A DNA stretch of 64,000 nucleotides, taken from Dryomyza anilis. Lineage: Eukaryota; Arthropoda; Insecta; Diptera; Dryomyzidae. The stretch is taken from assembly GCA_951804985.1 (NCBI GenBank), contig OX638133.1:74964367-75028366 (forward strand), in the 5' to 3' direction. Numbering within the stretch: the first letter of the stretch is position 1; each line of letters begins with the position of its first letter. The position numbers were made by a program, and so were the translations under genes. This document shows, piece by piece, positions 47,361 to 59,188 of this stretch. Under the pieces are notes generated by a model. The model was not told where the DNA came from, did not search any database, and worked only from the letters and a program-made list of their open reading frames with translations.

Positions 47361-48167
47361 ATGCCTGAGGACTCAAACGCGAACGAAGGCGCTGCCGCAA
47401 ATTCGGCGCCAGCAGGGCAAACACATGGACGCAGCGAAATTGCGAAAGTTGCAATCAAGATCCCGCCTTTCTGGCACGCAAAACCTGAGCTATGGATCGC
47501 GCAGGTAGAATCGCAATTTATCGCAGGTGGTATAACAAGCGATAAAACCAAGTACCATACCGTCGTGGCCGCAGTCGAGAGCAACGTCTTAGCTCATATA
47601 AGTGACATCATACTGAATCCGCCTGAGAATAATATGTACATGACACTCAAGGCACGTCTTATCGACCAGTTTGCAGATTCCGAGCAGAAACGCATAAAGA
47701 AGTTACTGCAAGACATTGAACTTGGTGACATGCGCCCGTCACATTTGCTGCGAGAGATGCGACAACTGGCAGGTTGCGAAATGAATGACAATATGCTAAA
47801 ATCCATCTGGCTTAGTAGACTTCCGCAGAGCATCCGATCAATAATATCGATCAGCACCGAACCACTAGACAAAGTCGCAAATATGGCAGACAAAATTGTT
47901 GAGGTTAGCGACGGCCCGCAGCTCAATGCTGTAACAACGCATGATGACACATTACAGTCAGCACTGTCTCGAGAAATAAGTGCGCTGTCGAAAGAATTGG
48001 CGTCTTTAAAAGCGCAATTTGGAAACCGAGGCAGGGATAGGCGTCGATCACAATCACGGGGCCGCTCGCAGACGCCCAGCTACAGCGACACGATATGTTG
48101 GTATCATCGCAAATTCGGCGACAACGCAAGTAAATGCCGCAAACCGTGTGCAAAGTCGTTAAACTGA
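47361..48167 (+). CDS. gag: Gag polyprotein of the LTR retrotransposon
   Basis: 268 residues. Gag forms the particle and packages the element's RNA. It has a low-complexity N terminus, then a capsid-like region (FWHAKPELW at about 37-45, LIDQF near 104-108, [10 protein letters not shown] near 128-137). A predicted coiled coil lies around 196-222, followed by an Arg/Ser-rich stretch (225-239). The end is a zinc knuckle with C246, H249, C259, C263 (CX2HX9CX3C). This CHCC order, instead of the retroviral CCHC, is characteristic of CsRn1-type elements. The start is the first ATG after the primer site. It ends at TGA 48,165, overlapping pol by 34 bp. Confidence 0.93.
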   Translation: MPEDSNANEGAAANSAPAGQTHGRSEIAKVAIKIPPFWHAKPELWIAQVESQFIAGGITSDKTKYHTVVAAVESNVLAHISDIILNPPENNMYMTLKARLIDQFADSEQKRIKKLLQDIELGDMRPSHLLREMRQLAGCEMNDNMLKSIWLSRLPQSIRSIISISTEPLDKVANMADKIVEVSDGPQLNAVTTHDDTLQSALSREISALSKELASLKAQFGNRGRDRRRSQSRGRSQTPSYSDTICWYHRKFGDNASKCRKPCAKSLN

Positions 48168-51100
48168 GCGTCCTGTCATCGAAGGCGGTACTTGACAGGC
48201 ACGAAACAACAAACCGTCGTCTGCTCACAACAGACAAAAATTCAAAATTGCAATTTCTCGTCGATACGGGTGCGGAGGTGAGCGTCGTCCCGCCAAACCC
48301 TGCACAGCGTCGTCTACCAGATAGTAAAACGTATTTGTATGCTGCCAACAAATCAAAAATTAAAACATACGGAGAAAAAACTTTACAATTAAACCTTGGA
48401 CTGCGGCGACCATTCCAGTGGAATTTTATCGTAGCCGACGTGTCGCAACCAATACTAGGCGCTGATTTTCTCGCGCACTACAAAATTTTGGTCAACATGC
48501 ATCAGCGGAAGCTTGTGGACAGCTTGACAAATATTTCACAATGCTGTGCCATCACTAAACTGAGTTATAATATTCAAAATTTATCTTTTATTAACCAAAC
48601 TGTACCTTTTCAGGATATACTTGCCGAATTCAAGGATATCACTCAAAATGACTTGACTCCAAAAGGTACAGCACATGGCATTTCGCATCATATCATTACG
48701 AAGGGTCCGCCAGTTTTTGCGAAACCTAGACGCCTCGCACCAGACAAATTGAAGGCTGCAAAAGCTGAAATTCAAATGCTTTTGGACGCTGGTATATGCC
48801 GTCCATCACGGAGCCCATGGGCGAGCCCGTTGCATATGGTGAAAAAGAAAAATGGAGAGTGGAGGCCGTGTGGGGACTTCAGGCGGTTAAACAGCGTTAC
48901 AGAGCCCGACCGCTACCCTATACCCCATCTCCACGATTTCACGCACACATTGCACGGTAGCACGATTTTTTCAACTATCGATCTGCGCCGGGCATACCAT
49001 CAGCTGCCTGTTGAACCAGCCGATGTGCCGAAGACAGCGATAACGACTCCGTTTGGCATGTATGAGTTCGTATACATGTGTTTTGGCCTACGAAATGCCG
49101 GACAGACATTTCAACGATTCATGGACCACATTCTTCGTGAATTTGATTTCGCTTGGCCCTATCTGGATGATATTTTGATATCGTCTAAGAACGCTGACGA
49201 ACATCGCGTACATCTGCGTGCGGTTTTTAGCAAACTACGAGAGTACGGCGTCGTCATCAACCCGTCAAAATGTGTTTTAGGCCAAGACGAAGTAACATTT
49301 CTGGGCTACGTTGTCAATAAGGATGGAGTAAAGCCACCGCCGGATAGAGTGGAAGCCCTCAACGCCTACAAACTGCCAGAACGTGTGTGCGATTTAAGAC
49401 GCTTCTTAGGCATGATGAATTTTTTTCGGCGATTTCTGCCCAGCGCTGCTACAAATCAAAATTTACTATGCAGTATGATTAAAGGAAATACAAAAAATGA
49501 TCGCTCAGTAATTATCTGGGACGCTGCTTCGAAAGACGCTTTTGAGTGTTGCAAGATGGAATTACGTAACGCAACCTTACTAGTTTTTCCAAAAGCTGAT
49601 GCGCCCCTTGCACTCACGGTCGACGCTTCAGGAATCGCCCTAGGCGCCGTTTTACAACAACACGATGGTGGACAGTGGCAACCACTTGGTTTTTATTCGG
49701 AACGTCTTAGCGAAGCACAACAACGCTACAGCACGTACGACCGCAAGCTGCTAGGCGCCTACAAAGCAGTTAAGTATTTTCAACATATGCTTGAAGGTCA
49801 GCAATTTTGTATCTTTACAGACCACAAGCCGTTACAATTTGCATTTCAACAAAAATTAGATAAAGCGTCACCGAGGCAAATTAGACATCTCGATTTTTTG
49901 GGACAGTTTACGACCGACATCCGATATCTTCCTGGAAAGGAAAATATTATTGCAGATGCTTTATCGCGCATCGACGCCATTCACGTCGAAAAGGTGATCG
50001 ACTACGAACTTTTGGCGCAGAGTCAAGGCAATGACGCTGAAATACACAAGTATTTAAATGAAAATTCGTGCCTAAATTTAAAATTATTTTCAATACCTGG
50101 CACAAAATTTGAATTGTACTGCGATATAAGCACGGGGAAAGCGCGTCCGTATTTAACCGAACCATTCCGGAAGCTGGGTTTCGATTCGATCCACAACATT
50201 TGCCACGGTGGTGCAGCGAAAACTACGAAGTTAGTAGCAGATAAATTTGTTTGGCCAAATTTAAAAAGAGACTGTCGCGAATGGAGTAGGTTGTGTCTTT
50301 CATGTCAAAAATCGAAAATTCATCGGCACAACAAATCGCCAGTTGGAACATATACATTAACGGAGCAACGATTTGAACATGTAAATATGGACATCGTCGG
50401 TCCACTACCACCGTGTAAAGGGTATCGTTATTGCCTCACACTTGTCGATCGCTATACTCGATGGGTGGAAGCGTACCCAATGGACAACATCACTGCCGAG
50501 TCAGTAGCATTTGTATTTTACTCAAACTGGATTTCGAGATTCGGGGTGCCGCTGAAAGTCACCACCGACCAGGGACGCCAATTCGAGTCGTCTTTTTTCC
50601 GAGACCTGAATAAACTGCTTGGTGTGAAACATTTAAGGACAACCGCATATCACCCAGCCTCTAATGGAATAATAGAGCGTTGGCACCGAACGCTAAAGGC
50701 TTCGATTAAATGCTATCGTTCCGAGCAATGGGTCGACGTGCTTCCGCTGATACTTTTGGGGTATCGTGCATCGTACAAAGAAGACATCAAATCAACGCCC
50801 TCGGAAATGATTTACGGTAGCACCTTAAGGTTGCCTGGTGAGTTTTTCCAATCTGATTCACAACCCAACATGTCCATAGGAGAAGCAGAGTTCGTGACTA
50901 AATTACGCGATTACATGCGTGAATTGCGACCATCACAGACTGCACATCATTCTAGACAAGCACATTTTATTGAAGGAAAATTAGCTACAGCACCAACAGT
51001 CTTTATTAGAAACGACGCGGTGCGCCGCCCACTTCAGGCGCCGTATGAAGGCCCGTACCCTGTAATCCAGAGATCCGATAAATTCTACAAAATCGATGTT

Positions 51101-51268
51101 CGTGGACGTCAGGTCAACGTCAGCGTCGACCGCCTAAAAGCCGCTTATACGGTGAACGAGGAACAAGATACGCTGACACCTTCAGAGACGCAACTCTCGA
51201 CATATCAAACACGATCTGGACGAAAGGTTCGTTTTCGTTTCTCCACCGGGGGGAGTAATGTGGCGTGA
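48134..51268 (+). CDS. pol: Pol polyprotein: protease, RT, RNase H, integrase
   Basis: 1,044 codons, in the -1 frame relative to gag. Protease: DTGA at 44-47 and ILGADFL at 107-113. Reverse transcriptase: D283 in [10 protein letters not shown] and YLDD at 343-346. RNase H: D497, D563 (FTDHKPL) and D608 are present, but residue 538 is Lys (YDRKLL) where the family has its catalytic Glu. Integrase: zinc site H687, H691, C721, C724; catalytic D753, D812, E848 with D-35-E spacing; then a GPYP motif near 973-976. No chromodomain. The frame opens at an ATG directly after a TAA, so translation is by frameshift at 48,158-48,164 or by reinitiation at this ATG. The last codons run 10 bp into the 3' LTR. 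Confidence 0.95.
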   Translation: MPQTVCKVVKLSVLSSKAVLDRHETTNRRLLTTDKNSKLQFLVDTGAEVSVVPPNPAQRRLPDSKTYLYAANKSKIKTYGEKTLQLNLGLRRPFQWNFIVADVSQPILGADFLAHYKILVNMHQRKLVDSLTNISQCCAITKLSYNIQNLSFINQTVPFQDILAEFKDITQNDLTPKGTAHGISHHIITKGPPVFAKPRRLAPDKLKAAKAEIQMLLDAGICRPSRSPWASPLHMVKKKNGEWRPCGDFRRLNSVTEPDRYPIPHLHDFTHTLHGSTIFSTIDLRRAYHQLPVEPADVPKTAITTPFGMYEFVYMCFGLRNAGQTFQRFMDHILREFDFAWPYLDDILISSKNADEHRVHLRAVFSKLREYGVVINPSKCVLGQDEVTFLGYVVNKDGVKPPPDRVEALNAYKLPERVCDLRRFLGMMNFFRRFLPSAATNQNLLCSMIKGNTKNDRSVIIWDAASKDAFECCKMELRNATLLVFPKADAPLALTVDASGIALGAVLQQHDGGQWQPLGFYSERLSEAQQRYSTYDRKLLGAYKAVKYFQHMLEGQQFCIFTDHKPLQFAFQQKLDKASPRQIRHLDFLGQFTTDIRYLPGKENIIADALSRIDAIHVEKVIDYELLAQSQGNDAEIHKYLNENSCLNLKLFSIPGTKFELYCDISTGKARPYLTEPFRKLGFDSIHNICHGGAAKTTKLVADKFVWPNLKRDCREWSRLCLSCQKSKIHRHNKSPVGTYTLTEQRFEHVNMDIVGPLPPCKGYRYCLTLVDRYTRWVEAYPMDNITAESVAFVFYSNWISRFGVPLKVTTDQGRQFESSFFRDLNKLLGVKHLRTTAYHPASNGIIERWHRTLKASIKCYRSEQWVDVLPLILLGYRASYKEDIKSTPSEMIYGSTLRLPGEFFQSDSQPNMSIGEAEFVTKLRDYMRELRPSQTAHHSRQAHFIEGKLATAPTVFIRNDAVRRPLQAPYEGPYPVIQRSDKFYKIDVRGRQVNVSVDRLKAAYTVNEEQDTLTPSETQLSTYQTRSGRKVRFRFSTGGSNVA
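48158..48164 (+). promoter_or_regulatory. Candidate -1 ribosomal frameshift heptamer G TTA AAC
   Basis: In the gag frame the codons read tcG TTA AAC TGA, so the heptamer lies in slippery phase and directly precedes the gag stop. A -1 slip gives GTT AAA CTG, the pol frame. GUUAAAC is a known functional heptamer in some viruses. A downstream structure has not been tested. Confidence 0.6.
51248..51255 (+). other. Polypurine tract
   Basis: ggggggag three bases before the 3' LTR, the expected primer for plus-strand DNA synthesis. It overlaps the end of pol. Confidence 0.7.
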
Positions 51269-51507
51269 TTGCGCACATACGGCAACACCGAAAATGCAAA
51301 TGACGTTTACTTATACTTCGTTTTGACATTGAAATGTTCTTCTTGTTTTTACCTCGCCACGAGCTGGTCGTTCGTTGCTAATAAGTTTTGTAATTCTTTA
51401 ATATCAGCGCGATCTGCGCCAACGTTTGCTGCGTATCAACATCAAATAAACAATTATATTTTAGTGGAAATAATCGTGTTTTTATTTACGCGGTAGGAAC
51501 ACCCACA
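51259..51507 (+). repeat. 3' LTR (249 bp)
   Basis: Matches the 5' LTR base for base by eye. The pol stop codon lies inside its first 10 bases. Followed by the target duplication copy TACT. Confidence 0.95.
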
Positions 51508-51511
51508 TACT

Positions 51512-53749
51512 TATTATATTATTATTATAAATCACATGAAAGCCAGATAAAACTGTAATATTATCCATAATACATATGAATAGAAAATATTTTTTGAATA
51601 TGTTTGAATGTAATTATAACATAATTCGAAATTACCATATAAATAATGGGAATAAGAACTAATTATATTATAATTGAATTGTATAATATAATAAATCAGA
51701 TGTTACTAAATGTATGTCTGTAATTGGTGATATTAAACAAAAATAATTATCAAAAAGTTTCTATGAATTATGTGTATTTGATTAAACCTGACTATTTATT
51801 ACTGAGTCTCATCGAATTTTAAATATAGAATTACTGTGACAACGCTACGTAATCGCCAATCACAAAATGTCAATGATAAAGTCACGCATGCGTACTACAT
51901 GAATATACCCTTTCACTCTTAAAAATTAAAATGAAAACAACAATATGTTTAGATATAAATACAAAATTTACACATATAAACATATATATGTTAGCAAGAA
52001 CATCTAAAACTATTTATTCTAATCATTCTAAAAAATATGCTAGAACAAAACAAAACTATATTTGACTGTCATTCTAATAATGTTTATTATAATTTTGTGT
52101 GTATAAAGTGTAAGTGTCCAAAATATATATTAGGCCTGTAAAATAGTGTTTGCCATTTTTATTCAGCGTCTAGAAAGGGTTTATCAAATGTTAACTTTTG
52201 AAGTTAACTATTAAATTTTGGTCATTCCACTAGTTCAGTTACAATTGTGCATGAATGTAAAATTCACAATTTACAAAATAATGTAGGTATCATTTTCTAC
52301 ATCATTATCTACTCTACTGTCATCAATTACTCACTTGTCTACAACATTGTTTAAATTTTTCTATTACGAACGCTTTAAGTTAAGTATTTCCATTTAAAGT
52401 ATTTTGAACATCGTTATCATCACTCCATAACTTACTTTTTCCCCACTATTAGAATGAATTGTCGCCTAAGTGATTTTAAATCCAAAAGACTTAAACAATG
52501 TGTTAAACCGCTCATTAAAAATTCAATTTCATTTACTTGGCTACATACATTTTTATCGATTATAATTATTACAAGTATTCCAGCCACAATCTAGGGCACA
52601 TGAAATATTAGCAGTACTATGTAGTTTTCGCTCTTGTTGAAATTATATTCATGAATAGCTTCACATAGCTTAAATTTCTGTCTTAGACACTTACAAACGT
52701 ACTTATTTTTGACCACATATCATAGTGTATTAATAATAATTAGCACATATTCCATATGTTCTACGTAACAATTTGGTTAAATCTAATTTCAGTCAGACTA
52801 ATAATGGTATGTTTAATAGTAAGTGGTACATGAATTTGAATTACAAGTGTGATATAGTGTGATGTTATAATTTACTTTCTTATTTAAGGTCGTTTTTCCA
52901 AAATAAATAAAGTCAATGTGTGGTTTAAATATAGTTTAATCGCACATTGTTTAAGATTTAAACTTTCAAAGATTTTGATAGAAAAACTTCACAAAATTTA
53001 AAGTATCAGGATATTATTAAACAACATATTATTAATAAAAACCAACCAAACTAAAAAATCAAGGAAAAACCAATAAAATAAATAGTATAACTAAAAGAAC
53101 CAAATTATACTATTTATTCTATAAGTATTTCCTATTGTTTCTATTGGATAAAAAATATTAAATATGAAATTCATATGATGAAAATTATTGTCATTAAAGT
53201 TCTGACATATTCTTTCAATATGATCGACTATAGCATCATTATGTTATATGAAGCATACTATTGCTTTTGTATGTATTTCCTATTGCTATAATAGTATTAA
53301 ATTATTAAATAAGAGAAAATTATAACTAGTATTAATTTAGTAATTTTTTTTAATAGGATAAATTATATAATCAAAATGCAATATAAAACATACTAAAGAT
53401 TTTTTATTTATGTTTTTTCTTTTACTTCAAGGAATTATTACATCAAGGAAAAGCAAATGGAAGCCGAGGACTTTTGACTCGATAAATGCGACTGTTCTAC
53501 ATTACATAAAGACCAGCTAATGTAAAGATAAATTTTATTAAAAATATATATTTAAGCATATTATTAAAATACCATTTTCGTATGCAGTAATTAATTAATA
53601 AAATATAATAAACAATTATTATATATTTGTTAATATGATCAATTAATATGAAAAAATTTTCAATAGTATTATCCCATAAGAATTTAATAGTTATAACATT
53701 TAAAAATAATGTGATTTTATTACATTTAAATGCTTTCAACTATTAAATA
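51512..53749. other. AT-rich DNA, nothing recognised
   Basis: No gene or repeat boundary was recognised. Strings such as atatgaaattcatatgatg near 53,163 recall family D but are too short to assign. Confidence 0.4.
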
Positions 53750-54331
53750 TACAGGATGGTTCACTTTGGGGTTCATGAAAAAAATTGTTCTCGAGTTAGG
53801 GTCTATTTGGTACACCCAATGATATACAGGGTGTTTTCAAAATTTACTTTACAAAAATTTATACAATCCGTATACTTAATTATCACTTTTACAATGTATA
53901 GCACAGAACAAAAATATTACATTCGTTTTAAAGATAAACGATCATAGTTTATAGTAAAATTCTAATATTGTCATTTTATGTAGTGCGGTAGGAGATTTCG
54001 ATCATCAAATTAAAAAAATAAATATTTTATTAAAACTTTTTTTATAAAACTCCGTTTTCTCGAAATTTGTATCTATTATTTTATTTATCTTTTTTTAATA
54101 TTTGAATATCATAGTGTATTAAACAATTTCTTCATACACTATTTTTATCTCGCATTTACCATTTTCCTTGCGGAGCACTCCTTGTAGTGGTCTCAAAATT
54201 CTCAAATTCTTTAAAATACAATTTTATTATAAAAACAGTATTTAGTTTTTAAAGAATACTATTTTATGTATTTATTTTACCAAATTTTTATTTAGAATAG
54301 TTGTTTAAAGTTTTCTCCGGACCACCCTGTA
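53750..54331. mobile_element. MITE-like element with tacaggrtggtyc ends
   Basis: Left end tacaggatggttc and right end gaccaccctgta are inverted, flanked by ta on both sides, as expected for a Tc1/mariner-type TA target. The interior is AT-rich and has no transposase. A related string, acagggtgttt, lies at about 53,826. Confidence 0.5.
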
Positions 54332-54550
54332 TATTGTAATATATTTAAAAATATTCTGAAATATTAAATTAATATAGTATAATATATATAGTATATAATA
54401 GTATAAGTATACTATCCTAATGCGTTAAACTATTCTTTTATTGGGACAATAGTTTTTAAAAGTTAAAACTACTAAAATCAATAGTGTGACACCACTATAA
54501 AATTAATGGTTGCTACACTATAGTATTAATAGGAAATATCTCATTGACTA

Positions 54551-54702
54551 ATTTTAAGGGCGAGTTTACACGATAGAGAAAATAGCTAGAGATAGAGCAA
54601 AATAGAGCAAAAAATCTATATAGAGCACAACGGTATGGAGCTCTACGGTAGATTTTTTTTCTCTATCTCTAGCTAATTTCTCTATCGTGTATTCGAGCCT
54701 TA
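54551..54702. mobile_element. 152-bp foldback element
   Basis: The arms include acacgatagagaaaatagct at the left and agctaatttctctatcgtgt at the right, with weaker outer pairing. The inside is a gagatagagcaaaat-type low-complexity segment. MITE-like; noncoding. Confidence 0.6.
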
Positions 54703-56968
54703 ATAGTAAAAAAGCGTTGAATCAATAGGAATTTCAAAAAATTTCATAGTTTTTTTTCTGACTGTATAAATATTTTTTCCGATTTCAGATTTTTACTTAT
54801 CGGATTAATACAAGCACGTGTCAAGCGCAAAATATTAAATTTGAAGTAATCGAAAATTTAAAATTTGCAATGAGCTGTTAATATAAAAATAAAAACAAAA
54901 TTAAAATAAATTACAAAAAAATAATTAATTGAATGTTGTTTTATTTTCTATTGTTTAACAATTTTTATAACCTTCTCAAAAAATATCTGAGCTCATCCTA
55001 TCGTTGTATCCCTTTTTAATGGACCCTGTTGAAATTGCCATCAAGTGTCACAGCTGATAGTCCTTACTTACTGCATACTACACAGTTAAGCGTTAAAATA
55101 CAGGTCATAAAATGACTTAATTGCAGACCCACGCGATAATAACGTGCCCGTTTCTGTGTTTTCTTTAGCTAGCTAATTAATTCATTTTTCATTTTCGTGC
55201 TACACATACATATTTCATGCGATAAAATCTAGGAGAATCACTTCCAAAGTAGGAAAAGAAACAAAATACCGCTTTTTAAAATTTAGTAGAACAACGAACT
55301 GGCGTCTATTAATGGCCTTAAAGTTTGCGCTCATTTGTAGGATTCTAGCAATTTATTGCAAAATTTTCGTTTTGAATAATTAAAGCGGTGTAATGCAAAT
55401 TTAGTAATTATTATGTAAACATTATATGGTTATAATTTGTTTACTCCATGCATATATAATATGTACGTATTATATGCTTGAAGAATTTAGAGCAAACGTA
55501 TTTTGCAAGTATAATCTAAAATTAATTTAATATTAGAAATGCATAAACAGAACAAACAAACATGTTTAGAAATTATTTTAATGAAATATGTTTACCAACA
55601 GGTATATTAAAATTCAATAAGTTATTTGCTTTACCAATTAAAAATACTCTTTTTTATGTCTAGTGTCTAATATTTTGTCTTTCATTGAAAGTCATCTTCA
55701 TGGACTAGAACTTTTAAACAAGCATATACTTTATAAACATATCGTTATTTTTACATTTAATAAGGAATTTTCAAACAAATTTCACAATATTTTGACGAAT
55801 ACGGCAATTAACAATATGTCATTGCACCATCTGAGTCCAATAATATTTTACTAATTTAAAAGAGGTCGTTCGAAATTAATACATTTTTATTTATTATTAT
55901 TTTTATACCTTCTGTTAAATAAAGTATATTTCCAAACACATATTTCACTTACAGTAATTTTAGGTTTCAAACATAATATAATTGAGTTTTAAAATTTGTA
56001 TAATTTCAATAATATAATTTCAATTTAATATTGCACTGAATACTAAACTCTTGTAGTTGTTTTCCATATATTACCTTATTCAGATATGTTAGTCCGCAAG
56101 TATAAAATGTTTATATTAATAATAACAATACAGTTAATATATTTTAATACATTTTTAAATGGTGTTTTAACACATCAAATTAAAAACATCGAATATTAAT
56201 TCTCAGTACTATATTTAACTACTGACAAATATACTGCTCACAATTTAACTATTGTTTCATACAAGCATATTCATTATACATTGAAATAATATGATTTTTT
56301 GAGGTTTTCTTTGGTTAAAGCAATTTCTTATAATGTTAAAAATTATATAATTTTTATAAAGCATTTTATAATTGTGTTAAAGTATATTTTATAATACTAT
56401 ATTTAATTCAAACATACTATTGACTGCCTGTTAACATTATATGTATACGAAACTCATACCTTTTAAATCCACTCAATTATTTAGTGTAGACGAATTAACA
56501 TTAAAAAATTTGTTTATTTTATTTTTGTCTACTTTATTTATTTTTGTCTTGCTTTATTGTCTACAATTTAATATTGTATTAGGACACCTTCCCAAACATT
56601 CATTCTACCTACTTTGAATTATCTTAATATATTCGCCACATTACCGTTGACCTATGAGCGTATTTATTTTGTGTGTAAAACACGTTTCGTAAATGTTATT
56701 TAAAAGCAGACTATTTTGCTAAAACCCTTAAACCGTCGTGCACAAACTAACCACTATACTATGTTCTTCTCAATAGCTACTGATGTGTAGATTATTGCGA
56801 CACTCAGAAAAATAAAGAAAGTTTAATTTAAAGATAAATTGTATCAAAATACTAATATGTTAAATAATAAATGATCACGGTAAGAAAAATATAATTGTTA
56901 TTAAATTTCATAAATATCAGTATATATAATAATATTGCGATTTGATATTATTTAAAAATATAAATACA
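54703..56968. other. AT-rich DNA without recognised genes
   Basis: No feature could be supported. Short frames are AT-driven. Confidence 0.4.
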
Positions 56969-57390
56969 ACGAGTTGGGAAAGTTAGGTCACATGGGTAAG
57001 TTCGGTCACATGGGGCGGATTTTTATAGTCGGTCGGGCCCGACTATGGAATACCCTACAGTTCCGAAAGAGTTATACAAAAGTGACTTGTAAGGGAGGTG
57101 GGCGTGTCCGTTGACCGATTTGGCTCATTTTCAAACTCAGTTCCTACTTTTCACTAAAATATATTCAGACGAAATTTTATCGCATTCTGATCAGTATTTC
57201 TTAAGTTATTCTGTATTCGGACAGCAAGACAGCAAGACGGACAGACAGACGGACATGGCTAAACGGACTCGGGTAGTGGTGCTGATCAAGAACATATATA
57301 CTTTTCCATACCGGACACGCCTCCTAATGGGCGTTACAATATATGCACAAAGTTAATATACCCTGTACCTCATAGGTGTAGGGTATAAAA
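56969..57390 (+). mobile_element. Family A repeat with internal deletion
   Basis: The 5' end (acgagttgggaaagttagg) and 3' end (cctcataggtgtagggtata) are intact. After ggaataccctaca the sequence jumps directly to gttccgaaagagtta, so roughly 400 bp of the middle are missing. Family B sequence follows within about 200 bp. Confidence 0.75.
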
Positions 57391-57559
57391 ATCATTTTTT
57401 AACATCGTAGTAGTGAAATGTCACAAGTGTTGTATTTGAGTGTAGCCCTGAGGTAGTGTAGTATTTTATGAAATGAAAAAATATTTTGAAATTGAAGACA
57501 AATAAAGCACATAAAATGTTAATTTATTTGTTTTTCTTTTCAAATCGAGGCATATTTAT

Positions 57560-58135
57560 AATAATTAAAAAAATATATATAATTCTATACGGTAGATCAA
57601 AAGAAATAAATAAAATAATAGGCGTTCCGGACGAGACAAAAACGGAAGTAAGTATCGAGGTTCATATGGATATTCCAAAAAGTCAGCGAATTTTGCATAC
57701 AAATGATTTTTTCGAAATATTCAGAAAAATAGTTGAAATAATGTGCTTTCTTTGTATATTTACAATTTGTTCCTAGAGTTTATAGTTTTTTCATAATAAA
57801 TCACAGAAAAATTCCGAACGGGACAAAAAATTCCGTATAGAAATTATCAGTAATATTTTTATTCTAAAAATACTTTTTACATTTAATATATTTTTTTGAT
57901 CTATTATGAGATTGATTATGAGACAAAAAAATTAATTATTTCGATTTTTAATTTAAATTATATGAAATTGAATTTTTTATTAAAATTCCGTATAGAAATT
58001 ATCAGTACAATTTTTATTCTAAAAATACTTTTTACATACAATATATTTTTTTGATTTATTATGAAATTGATTATGAGACAAAAAAATAAATTATTTCAAT
58101 TTTTAATTTAAATAATATGAAATTTAATTTTTACT
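57560..58135 (-). mobile_element. Family B repeat, inverted copy, with empty family C site
   Basis: Matches the family B arms in reverse (tctatacggtagatcaaaag, then ggttcatatggatattcc, then cataataaatcacagaaaaa). It has no family C insertion at 57,801/57,802, which defines the empty site. A 155-bp segment is tandemly repeated (57,829-57,983 and 57,984-58,130). Confidence 0.65.
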
Positions 58136-58935
58136 ATGTATCCCGTAAATGGATGTTTCTTTGTAGGTAAGTAAAAAAATAAGTATACCACTTGGTTTTG
58201 ACATATGTTTGCATGTATGTGTGTAAAATACATAAATCTTCCATTATCACATAGACAATCATTTCGAAAGGGCATTTTGCCTTCGATATGCGACATCGAC
58301 AGCAACATAATTCTGTCAAAGGCAACCTTTTTGCAATATATTAAATAAAAATAAAATGAGTGAGAGGGTCTTTATATGTATTGAAAAATATTTAAAAATC
58401 TCCAAGACAAAAATTCAGGACCAGTTTAGAATAATTTTTTCGAAATACTTTTAACAAAGAAAGGTGGAGTTTGTATCACAAGCTGTCTGTTTTCTGCCAG
58501 TTCCCATAATTAGAGGATGTTTAAATTTATTGAAATTTCATTAATACTAATTGGGACACGTTTCTTAATAAATTTGGTTCACTAGTTCTTGAGTAATAAA
58601 GGTGAGACAATGGGACAAAATATAATTCAGCGTATTGAGACAATGAATTATGTAGAGTCAGAATATCATTCAGCACAATAGGGCAGAGAGTAAAAATTAT
58701 ATTGAAAATCAGTGCGTTAAAAAGTGCAGGGAAAGAAATTGTAGAAGTTACGGATTTGCGTTAAGTGTAGATGTTTGTGGAAACTTGAGGAATATGGCTA
58801 TGCGGTGGATATGCGAGAAGAAGAGATGGAGATAAACAATACGAATTCCCATAAAGTGTAGCAGTTTGCGAAAAATTCTAGAATCCGAATGTGCGCTGCA
58901 CATGAGTGTAAAAGAGATAGCAGTACGAATGCTTA
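58136..58935. other. AT-rich DNA, partly old repeat
   Basis: At 58,465-58,510 the string tttgtatcacaagctgtctg matches 24,800-24,830, so it belongs to a dispersed repeat. No gene was recognised. Confidence 0.4.
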
Positions 58936-58937
58936 GT

Positions 58938-59188
58938 AGTGTCGTTAGCTCAGTGGTTAGTGCGTTGGACGGCGATCCGAAAGGCCATCTGTGCTGGGAT
59001 AACTTTTCATAAAAAAACGTTTAATGAAAAAACAGTCAATGGCTCATTTAAATTCACTCATCCCGCTATTCGGATTCGGCTTGAACTCTAGGTAATATAT
59101 AAATCAGAGTAAAAAAATAACATAGCTCAAATGGTGGGACAGCTCGGCCCAAGTTATACAGCGCTGTAACCACAAACTATTATTATAC
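58938..59188 (+). mobile_element. tRNA-derived SINE, copy S5, old and diverged
   Basis: Box A (tagctcagtgg) is kept, but box B and part of the body are lost. Recognisable blocks are ttcggattcggc, agctcaaatggtggg and the (ATT)n tail. No target duplication was found. The most divergent copy in the window. Confidence 0.7.

Larger units (their letters stand above)
47086..51507 (+). mobile_element. Complete Ty3/gypsy LTR retrotransposon, CsRn1-like
   Basis: 4,422 bp, flanked by a 4-bp target duplication (TACT at 47,082-47,085 and 51,508-51,511). Order: LTR, primer binding site, gag, pol (protease, reverse transcriptase, RNase H, integrase), polypurine tract, LTR. There is no env. The two LTRs look identical, so insertion is recent. 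Three traits point to the CsRn1 clade: a CHCC Gag knuckle, a tRNA-Trp-like primer site and a GPY-type integrase end without a chromodomain. Its G/C content is clearly above that of the surrounding DNA. Confidence 0.95.

Noticed and set aside
47594..48351. Minus-strand frames of 118 and 142 codons
   Set aside because: Shadows of gag and pol, which carry clear domain motifs on the plus strand.
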